Assembly (NCBI GenBank): GCA_025050535.1
Contig: JALBVF010000005.1
Coordinates: 118,175-182,174, forward strand
Direction: 5' to 3'
Source: Candidatus Protistibacter heckmannii
GTDB lineage: Bacteria; Pseudomonadota; Gammaproteobacteria; Burkholderiales; Burkholderiaceae
DNA length: 64,000 bases
In this document: piece by piece, positions 49,199-59,908 of the stretch
How positions within the stretch are numbered: position 1 is the stretch's first letter
Layout of the letters: each line of letters starts with the position of its first letter
Notes under the pieces: generated by a model
Told to the model about the DNA's origin: nothing
What the model saw: the letters and a program-made list of their open reading frames with translations, nothing else
The model's database searches: none
Made by a program: the position numbers and the translations under genes

Positions 49199-49966
49199 AT
49201 GGCAAGTCCTTATTTCAAAATAGGCCGCTCGGTCAGTGGCCACGTCGAAGACATCGTCCTAATCCACGGCGCCTGGCAAGGCGCCTGGGTCTGGAATCTG
49301 TTCAAACCGGTGATGACCAGCCGGGGCTGGCGGATGCATGCCGTGGACCTTCCGGGCAACGGCATGCACCAGACGCCGCCGGAGAAGGTGTCGCTGGATC
49401 TGTACGTCGAGCACGTCGGCAAGCTGCTCCAGCGCCTGCCCGGCAAGGCCGTGGTCGTGGGCCACAGCGGCGGCGGCATCGTCGCTTCGCAGCTGTCCGA
49501 GGCCTTCCCCGAGCGCATCGCCAGCCTGGTGCGCCGCCTCTCGCAGGACGATCCGTCCGCGCTGGGAATCCCCCTTTACGTGGAATTCTCCGCTGACGGC
49601 CTGACCAGCCACGTGCAGCCCGGCGCCGCGCAGCGCCTCTTCCTGCACGACTGCCCGGCCGACGTGGCCGACGCCTGGGCCGCCCGCATCAAGCTGCAGC
49701 CCGAGCGCGGCCGCGCCGTGGCGCCGATGCTGACCGAGGCGCGCTACGGCAGCGTGCCGCGCATCTATATCGAACCGACGCGCGACCAGTCGATCACGCC
49801 CAGCGTCCAGCACCTGCTGCAGGCGCTGAGCCACGGAGCCACCCGCGTGACAATCGACTCCGGCCACGCGCCGCAGATTTCCCAGCCCAAGCGGCTGGCC
49901 GATGCAATGACCAACGCTCTGGCCGCGCTCGACATCGGCCTGGCGGCGTTGATGCAAGCCTTCTGA
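49199..49966 (+). CDS. Alpha/beta hydrolase
   Basis: This 255-residue protein has the HNL/esterase-like start DIVLIHGAWQGAWVWNLFKP, the oxyanion and cap region MHAVDLPGNGMHQTPPEKVS, the nucleophile elbow VVVGHSGGGIVASQLSEAFP and the catalytic histidine in TIDSGHAPQISQPKRLADAM. After PERIASLV the usual YVAG-type strand is missing and the sequence goes straight to RRLSQDDPSALGIPLY, so a short in-frame deletion is possible. The substrate is unknown. It may be controlled by the palindrome upstream. Confidence 0.85.
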   Translation: MASPYFKIGRSVSGHVEDIVLIHGAWQGAWVWNLFKPVMTSRGWRMHAVDLPGNGMHQTPPEKVSLDLYVEHVGKLLQRLPGKAVVVGHSGGGIVASQLSEAFPERIASLVRRLSQDDPSALGIPLYVEFSADGLTSHVQPGAAQRLFLHDCPADVADAWAARIKLQPERGRAVAPMLTEARYGSVPRIYIEPTRDQSITPSVQHLLQALSHGATRVTIDSGHAPQISQPKRLADAMTNALAALDIGLAALMQAF

Positions 49967-50199
49967 CCCGAGGCGGAAGAAGGCGGGCGGTGCGCGCGGG
50001 GAATGGGGCCTCGCGCGGGCCGCGTCCGCCCGGATTTGTCGAACGGCGCCCGGCCAGGCAGCGTGGAATGGAAGTGGGGACGTGCCCAGGCGTGTAGGGG
50101 TACGCGCCTGGGAGACTCGATGACAGGACCGGGACGACCGCCCAGGTTTTTCAGGAAGTCCGTCGAAGAGGAGACCGCCCGGGGGACCGCCGGGGCCGC

Positions 50200-50475
50200 T
50201 CAGGAAGGCTGGCGCGCGGGCTGCAGCTTGCTCCCGTGGACTGAGACCATCTCGGCGACGATGAGCAGCAGGCCCGAATCCGCGCTGGAGGCCTTGCAGG
50301 CGTCGATGTGCGCAAGGAAGGCTTCGCGCATGCGCGGCTCCCAGAAGCGCTGCAGGTGGCTGGCGATGTCCGCCTCGGCCTGCTTGCGGTCGGGCATGGC
50401 GGCGTAGAAGGTGCCGATCTGGTTGGCCATCTTGACCAGGTGTTCGATGTCCATATGCAGCTCGATTCCGTTCAA
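50200..50475 (-). CDS. fdsD: Formate dehydrogenase delta subunit
   Basis: This 91-residue protein starts MNGIELHMDIEHLVKMANQI and continues GTFYAAMPDRKQAEADIASH, LQRFWEPRMREAFLAHID, the pattern of FdsD. FdsD is needed for assembly or stability of NAD-dependent molybdenum formate dehydrogenase. Its start overlaps the fdhD stop by 4 bases. It is the last gene of the fds operon and is intact, although most of its partners are broken. Confidence 0.88.
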   Translation of the reverse strand: MNGIELHMDIEHLVKMANQIGTFYAAMPDRKQAEADIASHLQRFWEPRMREAFLAHIDACKASSADSGLLLIVAEMVSVHGSKLQPARQPS

Positions 50476-51188
50476 CTCAATCTTTGCGGATGGGTGTAGA
50501 CCGCCAATCCCGTTTCCCGCGCGAAGCTGGCCAGCGTCAGGCCCGACTCCTCCGCCAATCGGATGGCCAGCGAGGTCGGCGCGGACACCGCCGCCAACAG
50601 GCCCACGCCCATCGTCGCCGTCTTCAACGCAATCTCATAGCTCGCGCAGCTGGTGACGAGCATCGCGCCCGCGCCAAAGTCTGCCTTGCGCCGCGCCAGC
50701 GCGCCGATCAGCTTGTCCAGCGAATTGTGGCGGCCGATGTCCTCGCGCACCAGCTCGACCTCGCCCTGCGCCGGCAGCCAGCCCGCGGCATGCGTGGCGC
50801 CGGTGCTCTGCTGCAGCGACTGCATCTCGGCCATGCGGCGCACCGCCTGCTGCAGCGTCTCCGCGCCGCACAGCCCGCAGCCGGTGCGGCCGGTTAGGTT
50901 GCGGCGCTGCGCCTTGAGCCGCTCGAAGCATTCACTCGCCACGGTTAGCGCCACGCGCACGCCCGCGCTTTCGACCTCGCAGTCGTAGAGCTGGCCGGCG
51001 TGGTCGAGGATGCCCTCGGTCAGCGAAAAGCCCAGCGCGAAATCTTCCAGATCGGCCGGCGAGGCCATCATCACGACATGCGAGATGCCGTTGTATTCGA
51101 GGGCCACCGGCGTTTCCTCGGCGACCTGGTCTGCCGCGCGCGTGCGCGCGCCGCCGCGCCAGCGCGCCACCTCCAAGGTTGAGAACAC
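50472..51188 (-). CDS. fdhD: Formate dehydrogenase sulfurtransferase FdhD (FdsC), N-terminus disturbed
   Basis: FdhD passes sulfur to the molybdenum cofactor of formate dehydrogenase. The body is intact: ETPVALEYNGISHVVMMASP, DLEDFALGFSLTEGILD, the cysteine pair in LTGRTGCGLCGAETLQQ and VREDIGRHNSLDKLIGALAR. Just upstream an ATG at 51222 (MNGIDLEVG) lies in a different frame, and an in-frame TAG separates the two. Either a frameshift near 51195 removed the proper start, or translation begins at the GTG at 51188 (VFSTLEVARWRGG). I favour a lesion because relatives carry an N-terminus like MN-ID. Confidence 0.8.
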   Translation of the reverse strand: MFSTLEVARWRGGARTRAADQVAEETPVALEYNGISHVVMMASPADLEDFALGFSLTEGILDHAGQLYDCEVESAGVRVALTVASECFERLKAQRRNLTGRTGCGLCGAETLQQAVRRMAEMQSLQQSTGATHAAGWLPAQGEVELVREDIGRHNSLDKLIGALARRKADFGAGAMLVTSCASYEIALKTATMGVGLLAAVSAPTSLAIRLAEESGLTLASFARETGLAVYTHPQRLS

Positions 51189-51250
51189 CGCGCCGCCCTA
51201 CCTCCAGGTCGATCCCGTTCATCGCCGCTCCGGCGCGCGCCGCGCCCCGC

Positions 51251-54039
51251 TCAGCCATTCACGGCCGCGCGCAGGTGGCCCATCTGCTCGTCGGTGAAAC
51301 GGCGATAGTTCTTCTGCCATTCGGACGGCTGGGTCACCGGCGTCACCTGCACCGCGGTCACCTTGTACTCGGGGCAGTTTGTCGCCCAGTCGGAGTTGTC
51401 GGTGGTGATCACATTGGCGCCGGACTCGGGGAAGTGGAAGGTGGTGTAGACCACGCCCAGCTGCACCTTCTCGGTGACGATGGCGCGCAGCACGGCCTGG
51501 CCCGCGCGCGATTCCACGTCGACCCAGTCGCAGCTCTTCACGCCGCGCTCCTCGGCGTCGTGCGGATGGATCTCCAGCATGTCCTCGCTGTGCCACTGCA
51601 CGCTCTCCGTGCGCCGCGTCTGCGCCCCCACGTTGTACTGCGAGAGCACGCGGCCGGTGGTGAGCAGCAGCGGATACTTGCGGGTGACCTTCTCGTCGGT
51701 GGGCACGTACTGGGTGATGATGAACTTGCCATTGCCGCGCACGAACTGGCCGATGTGCATGATCGGCGTGCCTTCGGGCGCCGCGTCGTTGCAGTGCCAT
51801 TGGATGCTGCCCAGCTTGTCGAGCTTGTCGAAGCTCACACCGGAGAAGGTCGGGGTGAGCGAGGCGATCTCGTCCATGATCTCGGACGGGTGGCTGTAGT
51901 GCATCTCATAGCCCAGGGCCTTGGACAGCGCGATGGTGACTTCCCAGTCGCCCATGCCGGCCAGCGGCAGCATCACCTTGCGCACGTGCGAGATGCGGCG
52001 TTCGGCGTTGGTGAAGTGGCCGTCCTTCTCGAGGAAGGAGGAGCCCGGCAGGATGACGTGCACGTACTTGGCGGTCTCGTTCAGGAAGATGTCCTCGCCC
52101 TGGCAGTACAGGCCCTTGAAACTGCCGTGGGTGGCGGCGTCGAACATGTTGGGGATGCGCAGTCCGGGTTCGGGCTTCAGCGTCACGCCCCAGGCATGCT
52201 CGAACATCGTGCGGGTGGTCGTGTCGGAGATGTGACGGTAGCCGGGCAGCTCGTTCGGGAAGGAGCCCATGTCACAGGAGCCTTGCACGTTGTTCTGGCC
52301 GCGCAGCGGATTCACGCCCACGCCTTCGCGGCCGACGTTGCCGGTGAGCATGGCGAGGTTGGCGATGCCGATCACGATGGTGGAGCCCTGTGCATGCTCG
52401 GTCACACCCAGGCCGTAATAGATGGCGGCGTTCTTGCGCGGGCTCTTGCCGTTGGCGCCGCTGGCGAAGAGGCGCGCGGCGCCGCGCAGCACCTCGGCGT
52501 CCACGCCGATGGATTCGGCCAGCGCCTCGGGCAAATTGTCGGGGCGAGCGACCCAGTCTGTCCAATCCTTGAAAGCCTGTTCCTCGCAGCGCTCGGCGAC
52601 GAACTTGGCGTCGTAGAGGTCCTCGGTGACGATGACGTGGGCCAGCGCGATGACCACGGCGACGTTGGTGCCGGGGCGCAGCTTGACGTGGTAGTCGGCC
52701 TTGACATGGGCGCTGTTCACCAGATCGATGCTGCGCGGATCGACCACGATGAGCTTGGCGCCCTCGCGGATGCGGCGCTTCATGCGCGAGGCGAACACCG
52801 GATGGCCTTCGGAGGGGTTGGCGCCGATGACCATGATCACGTCGCTCTTCTCGACCGACTTGAAGGTCTGGGTGCCGGCGGATTCGCCCAGCGTGGCCTT
52901 CAGGCCGAAGCCGGTGGGAGAATGGCAGACGCGCGCGCAGGTGTCGACGTTGTTGTTGCCGAAGGCGGCGCGCACCAGCTTCTGCACGAGGTAGTCTTCC
53001 TCGTTGGTGCAGCGCGAGGAGACGATGCCGCCGATGGAATTGCGGCCGAACTTGCCCTGGATGCGCTTGAATTCGGAGGCGGCGTAGCCGATGGCTTCTT
53101 CCCAGCTGACTTCCTGCCAGGGATCGTCGATCGACTTGCGGATCATCGGCTTGGTGATGCGGTCCTTGTGGGTGGCGTAGCCCCAGGCGAAGCGGCCCTT
53201 GATGCAGGAGTGGCCGTCGTTGGCCTTGCCTTCCTTGTTCGGCACCATGCGCACGACTTCGTTGCCCTTCATCTCGGCCTTGAAGGAGCAGCCCACGCCG
53301 CAGTAGTCGCAGGTGGTGACCACGCTGTGGTCTAGCTTGTCCATCTGGATGATGCTCTTCTCGGTCAGAGTGGCCGTCGGGCAGGCCTGCACGCAGGCGC
53401 CGCAGGACACGCATTCCGATTCCATGAAGTCCTGGTTCTGCCCGGCGGAGATGCGCGACATGAAGCCGAAGCCGTCCACCGTCAGTGCGAAGGTCCCTGG
53501 ATCTCCTCGCAGGCGCGCACGCAGCGGTTGCAGACGATGCACTTGGAGGGATCGTAGGTGAAATACGGGTTGGACTCGTCCTTCTCGGCCTTGAGATGGT
53601 TCTCGCCGGCGTAGCCGTAGCGCACGTCGCGCAGGCCCACCGTGCCGGCCATGGTCTGCAGTTCGCAGTTGCCGTTGGTCGGGCAGGTCAGGCAGTCGAG
53701 CTGATGGTCGGAGATGTAGAGCTCCATGACGCCGCGGCGGATGTCGGCCGGCTTGGGCGTCTGGGTGCGCACCTTCATGCCATTTTCCACCGGAGTGGTG
53801 CAGGAAGCGGGATAGCCCTTGCGGCCCTCGATCTCCACCAGGCACAGCCGGCAGGAGCCCCAGGGCTCGAGCGAATCGGTGGCGCAGAGCTTGGGCACCT
53901 TGACGCCTGCGTCCATCGCCGCGCGCATCACGGAAGTGCCGGCCGGAGCCTGCACCTCCACGCCGTCGATCTCGAGGGTGATGATGGTGTCGGATTCATG
54001 CAGCGGGGTGCCGAAATCCGGTTCGTTGATCTGGTACAT
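51251..54039 (-). pseudogene. fdsA: NAD-dependent formate dehydrogenase alpha (catalytic) subunit, frameshift and in-frame deletion
   Basis: The N-terminal [2Fe-2S] and 4Fe-4S part reads PKLCATDSLEPWGSCRLCLV, DCLTCPTNGNCELQTMAG and CIVCNRCVRACEEIQG. One base is missing near 53500 (GGACC for a GGCACC-like sequence). The frame resumes as TFALTVDGFGFMSRI, with more clusters (SECVSCGACVQACPT, TTCDYCGVGCSF) and the bis-MGD domain with its catalytic cysteine segment ARVCHSPTGFGLKATLGES. Near 52085 the text goes from YCQGEDI directly to FLNETAKYVHVILPG; about 25 residues that relatives have between these blocks are missing. The enzyme oxidises formate to CO2 with NAD+. The gene cannot give a full protein. 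Confidence 0.88.
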
Positions 54040-54065
54040 GTCGACCTTCCTTGCGCCCCTCCTGC

Positions 54066-55627
54066 TCAGGCGGCGCTCCTTACGGGTATGCCTTTGAAAT
54101 CTTCCGGGAAATGGTTCAGCGCGGAGAGCACCGGATAGGGCGTCATGTTGCCCATGGCGCACAGCGAGCGGTTGACCATCGTGTTGCAGAGGTCGCGCAG
54201 GAACGCGATCTGCTTGTCAACTTCCGAGCCCGAGCCGGCGACGATCTTGTCGATCACCCCCACACCGCGGGTCGAGCCGATGCGGCAGGGCGTGCACTTG
54301 CCGCAGGACTCCAGCGCGCAGAATTCCATCGCGTAGCTGGCCTGCCGCGCCATGTCGACGCTGTCGTCGAACACGGCCATGCTGCCGTGGCCGAGCATGC
54401 CGCCGATCGCCGCCAGGGCCTCGTAGTCCATCGGCGTGTCGAGCTGCTTGTCGGTCAGATAGGCGCCCAGCGGGCCGCCCACCTGCACCGCGCGCACCGG
54501 CCGACCGCTGGCGGTGCCGCCGCCAAAGCCTTCGATGAGTTCGCGCAGCGTCAGGCCGAAGGCCTTTTCGACGAGGCCGCCGTACTTGATGTTGCCGGCG
54601 AGCTGGATGGGCAGCGTGCCGCGCGAGCGGCCCACGCCGTAGTTCTTGTAGAAGTCCGCGCCGCGTGCCAGGATGATGGGCACGCTGGCAAAGGAGATCA
54701 GGTTGTTGATCACCGTGGGTTGGCCGAAGAGGCCGGAGAGCGCCGGCAGCGGCGGCTTGGCGCGCACCATGCCGCGCTTGCCCTCGAGGCTTTCGAGCAT
54801 CGCGGTTTCTTCGCCGCAGACGTAGGAGCCCGCGCCGAGGCGCGCCTCCAGATGGAAGATCTTGCCCGAGGAGAGGACGTTCTCGCCGAGATAGCAGGCG
54901 GATTCGGCCACGCGGATCGCCTTCTGCAGCGCGGCGAAGGCATGCGGATATTCCGAGCGCACGTAGATGTAGCCGCGCGTGGCGCCCACGGCGACGGCGG
55001 CGATGGTCATGCCTTCGATCAGCACGAAGGGATCGCCCTCCATGATCATGTGGTCGGAGAAGGTGCCGGAGTCGCCTTCGTCGGCGTTGCAGGCCACGTA
55101 CTTCTGCCCGGACTTGGCGCCGAGCACCGTCTTCCATTTGATGCCGGTCGGGAAGGCCGCCCCGCCACGGCCGCGCAGGCCGGAGTCGAGCACTTCCTGG
55201 ACGATCTTCTCAACGCCCAGGCCGAGCGCGCGCTTCAAGCCCGCATAGCCTTCGTTGGCGATGTAGTCATCGAGCGAATAGGGATTCGGTCAGGCCGACG
55301 CGGGCGAAGGTCAGGCGCTCCTGGTTCTTCAGATAGGGCAGCTCGTCGGTCTTGCCCAGCCCGAGGCTGTGCGGCTTGCCGGCGAGGAAACCAGCTTTGA
55401 ACAGGCCGGCCACGTCGGCCGCGCTCGCCGGACCGTAGGCCACGCGGCCCACGGCGGTCTCCACTTCGACGAGCGGCTCGAGCCAGAACATGCCGCGCGA
55501 GCCTTTGCGCACGAGTTGCACGTCTACGCCACGCCAGCGTCGCCTCCTCGGCGACGGCGGCGGCCGTCTTGTCCGCACCCAGCGCAAGGGCCGCGGCGTC
55601 ACGGGGAACGAATACCTTGACGCTCAT
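54066..55627 (-). pseudogene. fdsB: Formate dehydrogenase beta (FMN, NAD-binding) subunit, two frameshifts
   Basis: This is a NuoF-like subunit. From the ATG at 55627 it reads MSVKVFVPRDAAALALGADK and shifts near 55533 to GVDVQLVRKGSRGMFWLEPL. It shifts again near 55285, where one extra base precedes PYSLDDYIANEGY. The main domain is intact: SGLRGRGGAAFPTGIKWKTV, CNADEGDSGTFSDHMIMEGD, GAGSYVCGEETAMLESLEGK and the 4Fe-4S ligands ESCGKCTPCRIGSTRG. It passes electrons to NAD+. Its ATG overlaps the fdsG stop as ATGA. Confidence 0.88.
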
Positions 55628-56141
55628 GCTCCGCTCCGCTTTTCCTTGATCAGCGCATCTAACCCTGCCGGGGTCACACGCGCATGCAATTCGTCCTTGC
55701 CGATCAGCACCGCCGGCCCGATGGCGCACAGTCCCAAGCAGTAGGTCGGCTCCAGGGTCACCGCGCCGTCGGCGGTGGTTTCATGCAGGCCGAAGCTGAG
55801 CGACTACTGTGCATGCTCGACCAGCGCCTCGACGCCGCGCGCCTGGCAGGCCTCCGCACGGCAGATCTGCACCAGATGCTCGCCGGTCTGGAACTGGCGG
55901 AAATGATGGTAGTAGGTGATCACGCCGTGCACCTCGGCGCGCGACACGTTCAGCGCCTTGGACACCAGCGGCACCGCCTCGGCTGGCACATGGCCCAGGC
56001 GTTCCTGGATGCCGTGCAGCACAGGCAGCATCGGTCCTTCCACGTTCCAGCTCTCGGCCAGGGCGACCTGCACCGCGCCGCCTGCACGGCCTCCGGGTCT
56101 GGAGCATGCGCTTTCGCGCCGTGATCTGTTTCCTGTTTCAT
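55624..56141 (-). pseudogene. fdsG: Formate dehydrogenase gamma (NuoE-like) subunit, frameshift and amber codon
   Basis: The ATG at 56141 gives MKQETDHGAKAHAPDPEAVQ, shifting near 56075 to VQVALAESWNVEGPMLPVLH. The body has VHGVITYYHHFRQFQTGEHL and the first [2Fe-2S] ligands CRAEACQARGVEALVEHAQ. An in-frame TAG at 55804-55806 follows, and then SLSFGLHETTADGAVTLEPT with the second ligand set YCLGLCAIGPAVLIG. It is the first gene of the fds operon. Confidence 0.88.
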
Positions 56142-56146
56142 CTCTT

Positions 56147-57714
56147 TCAGTCAACGCTTCTCAAAACTTGCCGTGCGGTGCCGATCGAGGCCACGTCCGC
56201 GCCGCCGCTGCCGTTGGCGCTCGCCGTGCGCTCATGCGCCAGCACGCGTTCCTTGGCCAGCTCCTCGTCGGTCATCTGGTTCTTCGCCGCCACCGAACGC
56301 ACCTGCAGGTTGCAGATGAAGTCCAGAACCAGCATGCCGGCGAGCACGTACATCGTGATGTCGTAGGCCTTGGCCTTGGGCACGCCGTGGTCGATCTGGT
56401 ATTCGCGGATGTAGTTCACCACCACCGGGCCGAGGATGCCGGCCGTGGCCCATGCCGTGAGCAGGCGGCCGTGGATGGCGCCCACCATCTGCGTGCCGAA
56501 CATGTCGGCCAGATAGGCCGGCACGGTGGCGAAGCCGCCGCCGTACATCGACAGCACGATGCAGAAGAACAGCACGAACAGCGCCAGGTTGTTCACATGC
56601 GCCAACGTCGGGATGGGGGCGTAGAGAATGAAGCCCAGCACGAAGAAGGTGAAGTATGTCGCCTTGCGGCCGATCTTGTCGGAGAACGAAGCCCAGACGA
56701 AACGGCCGCCGATGTTGAACAGCGAGAGCAGGCCGGTGAAGGCCGCGGCGATCGTCGCGATCTGCTTCTTATGGTCGGCGTTCAGGTCGTTGAAGGCCAC
56801 GTCGATGCCGATCAGCTTGCCGGCGAACACTTCCTGCAGCAGCGGCGAAGCCATGCCGATTATGCCGATGCCAGCCGACACGTTGAGCAGCAGCACGCCC
56901 CAGATCAGCCAGAACTGCTGCGTCTTCCAGGCCACAGACAGATGCACGTTCTTTGTGGTGATCATGGCGTTGTTGACCTCCGCCGGTGGTGGCGTCCAGC
57001 CCGCCGGCTTCCAACCGGTGGGCTGGCACGCGGTAGCCCATGGCGCCAGCCATCATGAAGACGAAGTAGATCGCGGCCATCGCCAAGAAGGTTTCGGCAA
57101 CGCCCACCGAGGTCGGCGTGGCGAAGTACTTCACCGGACGGTCAGCCAGCGGAGCGCCGATCATCGCGCCGCCGCCGAAGCCCATGATCTCCATGCCGGT
57201 GGCCATGCCGCGGCGGTCGGGGAACCATTTGATCAGTGTCGAGATCGGGGAGATGTAGCCAAGCCCCAGACCCACCCCGCCGATCACGCCCGAGCCCAGC
57301 CACATCAGCCAGATCTGGTGCGTCTTCACGCCGATGGAGGAGATGACCAGGCCGCCGCACCAGCAGACCGCGGAGACCCCGCCGGCCTTGCGTGGGCCGG
57401 CGCGTTCGAGCCAGCCGTCCCAGAGCGCGGCCGAGCAGCCAAAGAAGACGAAGAACATCGTGTACATCCAGCCCTGCATGGAGATCTTCCAGTCGCAGCC
57501 GGTGGCGAAGATTTCCTGGAAGAAGCTCATGTCCTTGGGACAGTCCAGCGATTCCTTGATGCTGACGGCCTTGGACAGCGGCAGCCAGAACACCGAGAAG
57601 CCATAGGCCATGCCGATGCAAAGGTGGATGGCCAGCGCGGCGGGCGGCACCAGCCAGCTGGTTGAATCCCGGGCCGGCAATCGTTCGTTCTTTCGCCAAC
57701 AAACTCAGTTCCAT
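56147..57714 (-). pseudogene. OFA-type (oxalate/formate antiporter-like) MFS transporter, two frameshifts
   Basis: Transmembrane segments of a 12-span MFS protein are clear: WLVPPAALAIHLCIGMAYGF, WMYTMFFVFFGCSAALWDGW, GSGVIGGVGLGLGYISPIST, WLIWGVLLLNVSAGIGIIGM and GRFVWASFSDKIGRKATYF. The frame is lost after MELSLLAKERTIAGPGFN (near 57660) and again in the middle loop near 56980. Similar transporters beside formate dehydrogenase genes are thought to move formate, oxalate or other carboxylates. The stop is 5 bp before the fdsG start in the same direction. Confidence 0.83.
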
Positions 57715-57786
57715 AGGGTTCGTCTCCTGCTGTCGTACATCTGACCGCCTTGGTTACCGCGAGCGTGGATGCGGTCGGGTTGTTAT

Positions 57787-57806
57787 ATATGCACTACTTT
57801 GCATAT
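57787..57806. promoter_or_regulatory. Inverted repeat in the fds/OFA-fdsR intergenic region
   Basis: ATATGCA and TGCATAT flank CTACTT, a 7-6-7 perfect inverted repeat in the 217-bp AT-rich gap between the divergent transporter and fdsR. It fits the kind of site used by LysR- or ModE-like regulators (T-N11-A within an imperfect dyad). FdsR is the obvious candidate binder. No binding data exist here. Confidence 0.5.
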
Positions 57807-57931
57807 GTTTGCACTGCCAAAATGATCTTACTATTGAAATCCCTATTTTTAGCAGGGTCTTTGCGGCGCATAAATCGGCAAGATCGATGCCGGGGTTTAC
57901 CCTAAAATATGAAAAAAATTCATAATTTGCC

Positions 57932-59013
57932 GTGTTCAAAGTCAATATCGAACCTCACTGGCGCATCTCCAAGCAGGGCGGCGACGACTTCGACGCCACC
58001 ATCCTGCGGCAGCTGCTCACCGAAATCCACGGCCACCGCTCGATCAACACGGCCGCCAAGAACGTGGGGCTGTCCTACCGCCATGTCTGGGGTCTGCTGC
58101 AGACGGCGGAGGCCACGCTGGGCTTCAAACTGCTCGACGCCCAGCGCGGCCGCGGGGCGGATCTGACCGAGCTCGCCAAGACGCTGCTCTGGGCCGACCG
58201 GCTGATCGGCGCGCGGCTTTCGCCCACGCTGCAGACCCTCGTGTCGGAGCTGGAGTCCGAGCTGCAGCGCGTCACGGCTCTGGCCGGGCCCGAGACGGAC
58301 GCCTCACTGCGGCTGCACGCCAGCCACGGCTGCGCGGTGGCGGCCCTGCTCGAGGCGCTGGCCGCCGCCGAAGTGCGGGTGGAGTTGGGCTACCGGCACA
58401 GCTCGGAGGCGGTCGCCTCGCTGGCGCGCGGCGAATGCGACATGGCGGGCTTTCACGTGCCCCTCGGGGAATTCGAGAAACCGGCGATCGAGCGCTACAG
58501 GCAGTGGCTCGATCCCCGCAAGCATGTGCTCGTGCATCTCGCGCTGCGCAGCCAGGGCATGTTTCTGCCGCGCGGCAATCCGCGCAAGATCCACGGGCTC
58601 GAGGATCTGGTGCAGCCGCGGCTGAAGTTCGTGAACCGGCAGGCGGGTTCGGGCACACGACTCCTGATCGACATGATGCTGGCGAAGGCGGGCCTCGACA
58701 GCAGCGCGATCCAGGGATTCGACACGCGGAATTCACGCACGCGGCGGTGGCCGCGCATGTCGCCAGAAGCATGGCCGACGTGGGCATCGGGGTAGAGACG
58801 GCGGCGCGCAGATTCGAGCTGGATTTCCTGCCGCTGATGTAGGAGCGTTATTTCTTCGCGGTGGACAAGAAGGCGCTCAAACGATATCCGGTGAACCGGA
58901 CCGTGGAGCTGATCCGCAGCCCCGCCTACAAGGAGCAGGTGCGCGCGCTGAACGGCTACGACGCGGCCAGCACCGGTCTGATTCAGAGTCTCTCGGAAGT
59001 CTTCCCGAACTGA
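57932..59013 (+). pseudogene. fdsR: ModE/LysR-like regulator with substrate-binding domain (FdsR type), frameshift and amber codon
   Basis: The N-terminal ModE-like winged helix reads GGDDFDATILRQLLTEIHGH, SINTAAKNVGLSYRHVWGLL. A PBP-like domain follows (LRLHASHGCAVAALLEALAA, KFVNRQAGSGTRLLIDMMLA). The frame shifts near 58728 to EFTHAAVAAHVARSMADVGI, an in-frame TAG lies at 58840-58842 (FLPLM*ERYFFAV), and the end YDAASTGLIQSLSEVFPN is at 59013. Such regulators control fds genes in related bacteria and respond to formate or molybdate. This copy is dead. Confidence 0.85.
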
Positions 59014-59198
59014 GCGCGGCCACGCTCCATGGGGCCGCCGCCGTGCGCGCCCCAATACTGCGCCAGATAGGCGTGATAGGCCGCCTTCTCGCTGTTGCCG
59101 CAGATACGATGTTTCTCGGCCTCGGCGCTATGATGCGCGGCCTGCTGCGCTTCTTCGGAAAGAACCGGCTTGGCGATGACGACGGCGTGTTTGCTCAT
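58983..59198 (-). CDS. Small conserved hypothetical protein
   Basis: This 71-residue protein starts MSKHAVVIAKPVLSEEAQQA, with a histidine-rich helical centre (AHHSAEAEKHRICGNSEKAA, YHAYLAQYWGAHGGGPMERG). No domain is recognised. The start at 59198 is preceded by GAGGACGC. Its 3' end overlaps fdsR by 31 bp on the other strand. It looks intact, an exception in this decayed stretch. Confidence 0.6.
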   Translation of the reverse strand: MSKHAVVIAKPVLSEEAQQAAHHSAEAEKHRICGNSEKAAYHAYLAQYWGAHGGGPMERGRAQFGKTSERL

Positions 59199-59389
59199 AG
59201 CGTCCTCCTGCTGACGGCGGACCGTCAATGTGCGCCCTCAATATGTCGATGGCTTGACCGATTCTTGACCATTTTCTGAATGCTGTCCTCAGGCTTTACC
59301 CTAGCGCTGCAGCGCGCCGATTCGTCCGCGCAAAAAATTGGTGCAAATTTGCGCTTCGAGATGGTCCATACAAATAAATACAGACGGCG

Positions 59390-59834
59390 ATGATCGGATC
59401 GGTTACCGAGGCGCGGCGCGCCATGCTGACGGCGATGGCCTTGGCTGCCTGCGCTTGGACGGCCGCTCCGTTGGCAAGGGCACAGAACGCCGCGCATGCC
59501 GGTGCCGATGCCGGCTCCACGGCCAGCGCCGAACGTGGCTTCGCGGTGATTGCCGACCGCCACGGCGGCAACTGCATCGCCTGTCATGCGGTGCCGGGCG
59601 TCGGCGGCGCGCACGGCAACTTCGGCACCAAGCCTGCAGGGCGTGGCGGGACGCTACAACGCGGCACAGCTGCGCCAGTGGGTCTTCGACGCGCGCGTGC
59701 TACATCCCGACACGCAGATGCCGCCATTCGGCACGCTCGCCGGCATCGTCCAGCCCATCGAACCCAAACCCATTCTCACCCCGGCGCAGATCGACGACGT
59801 CGCGGCCGCGCTCGCCACGCTCGGCGCGCGCTGA
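59390..59834 (+). pseudogene. soxX: Sulfur oxidation c-type cytochrome SoxX, frameshifted
   Basis: A signal peptide (MLTAMALAACAWTAAPLARA) precedes the haem motif GGNCIACHAVPGVGGAHGNF. One extra A near 59629 shifts the frame. After it the sequence reads SLQGVAGRYNAAQLRQWVFD, HPDTQMPPFGTLAGI and ILTPAQIDDVAAALATLGAR. SoxX pairs with SoxA to attach thiosulfate to the SoxY carrier. The rest of the cluster lies beyond IS-A copy 2. Confidence 0.82.
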
Positions 59835-59908
59835 GCGTCATGCACACCGGACAACATCACGAACACGCATGGACAACCAGGACACAACGCGCCTTGCCAG
59901 GAACCCTA

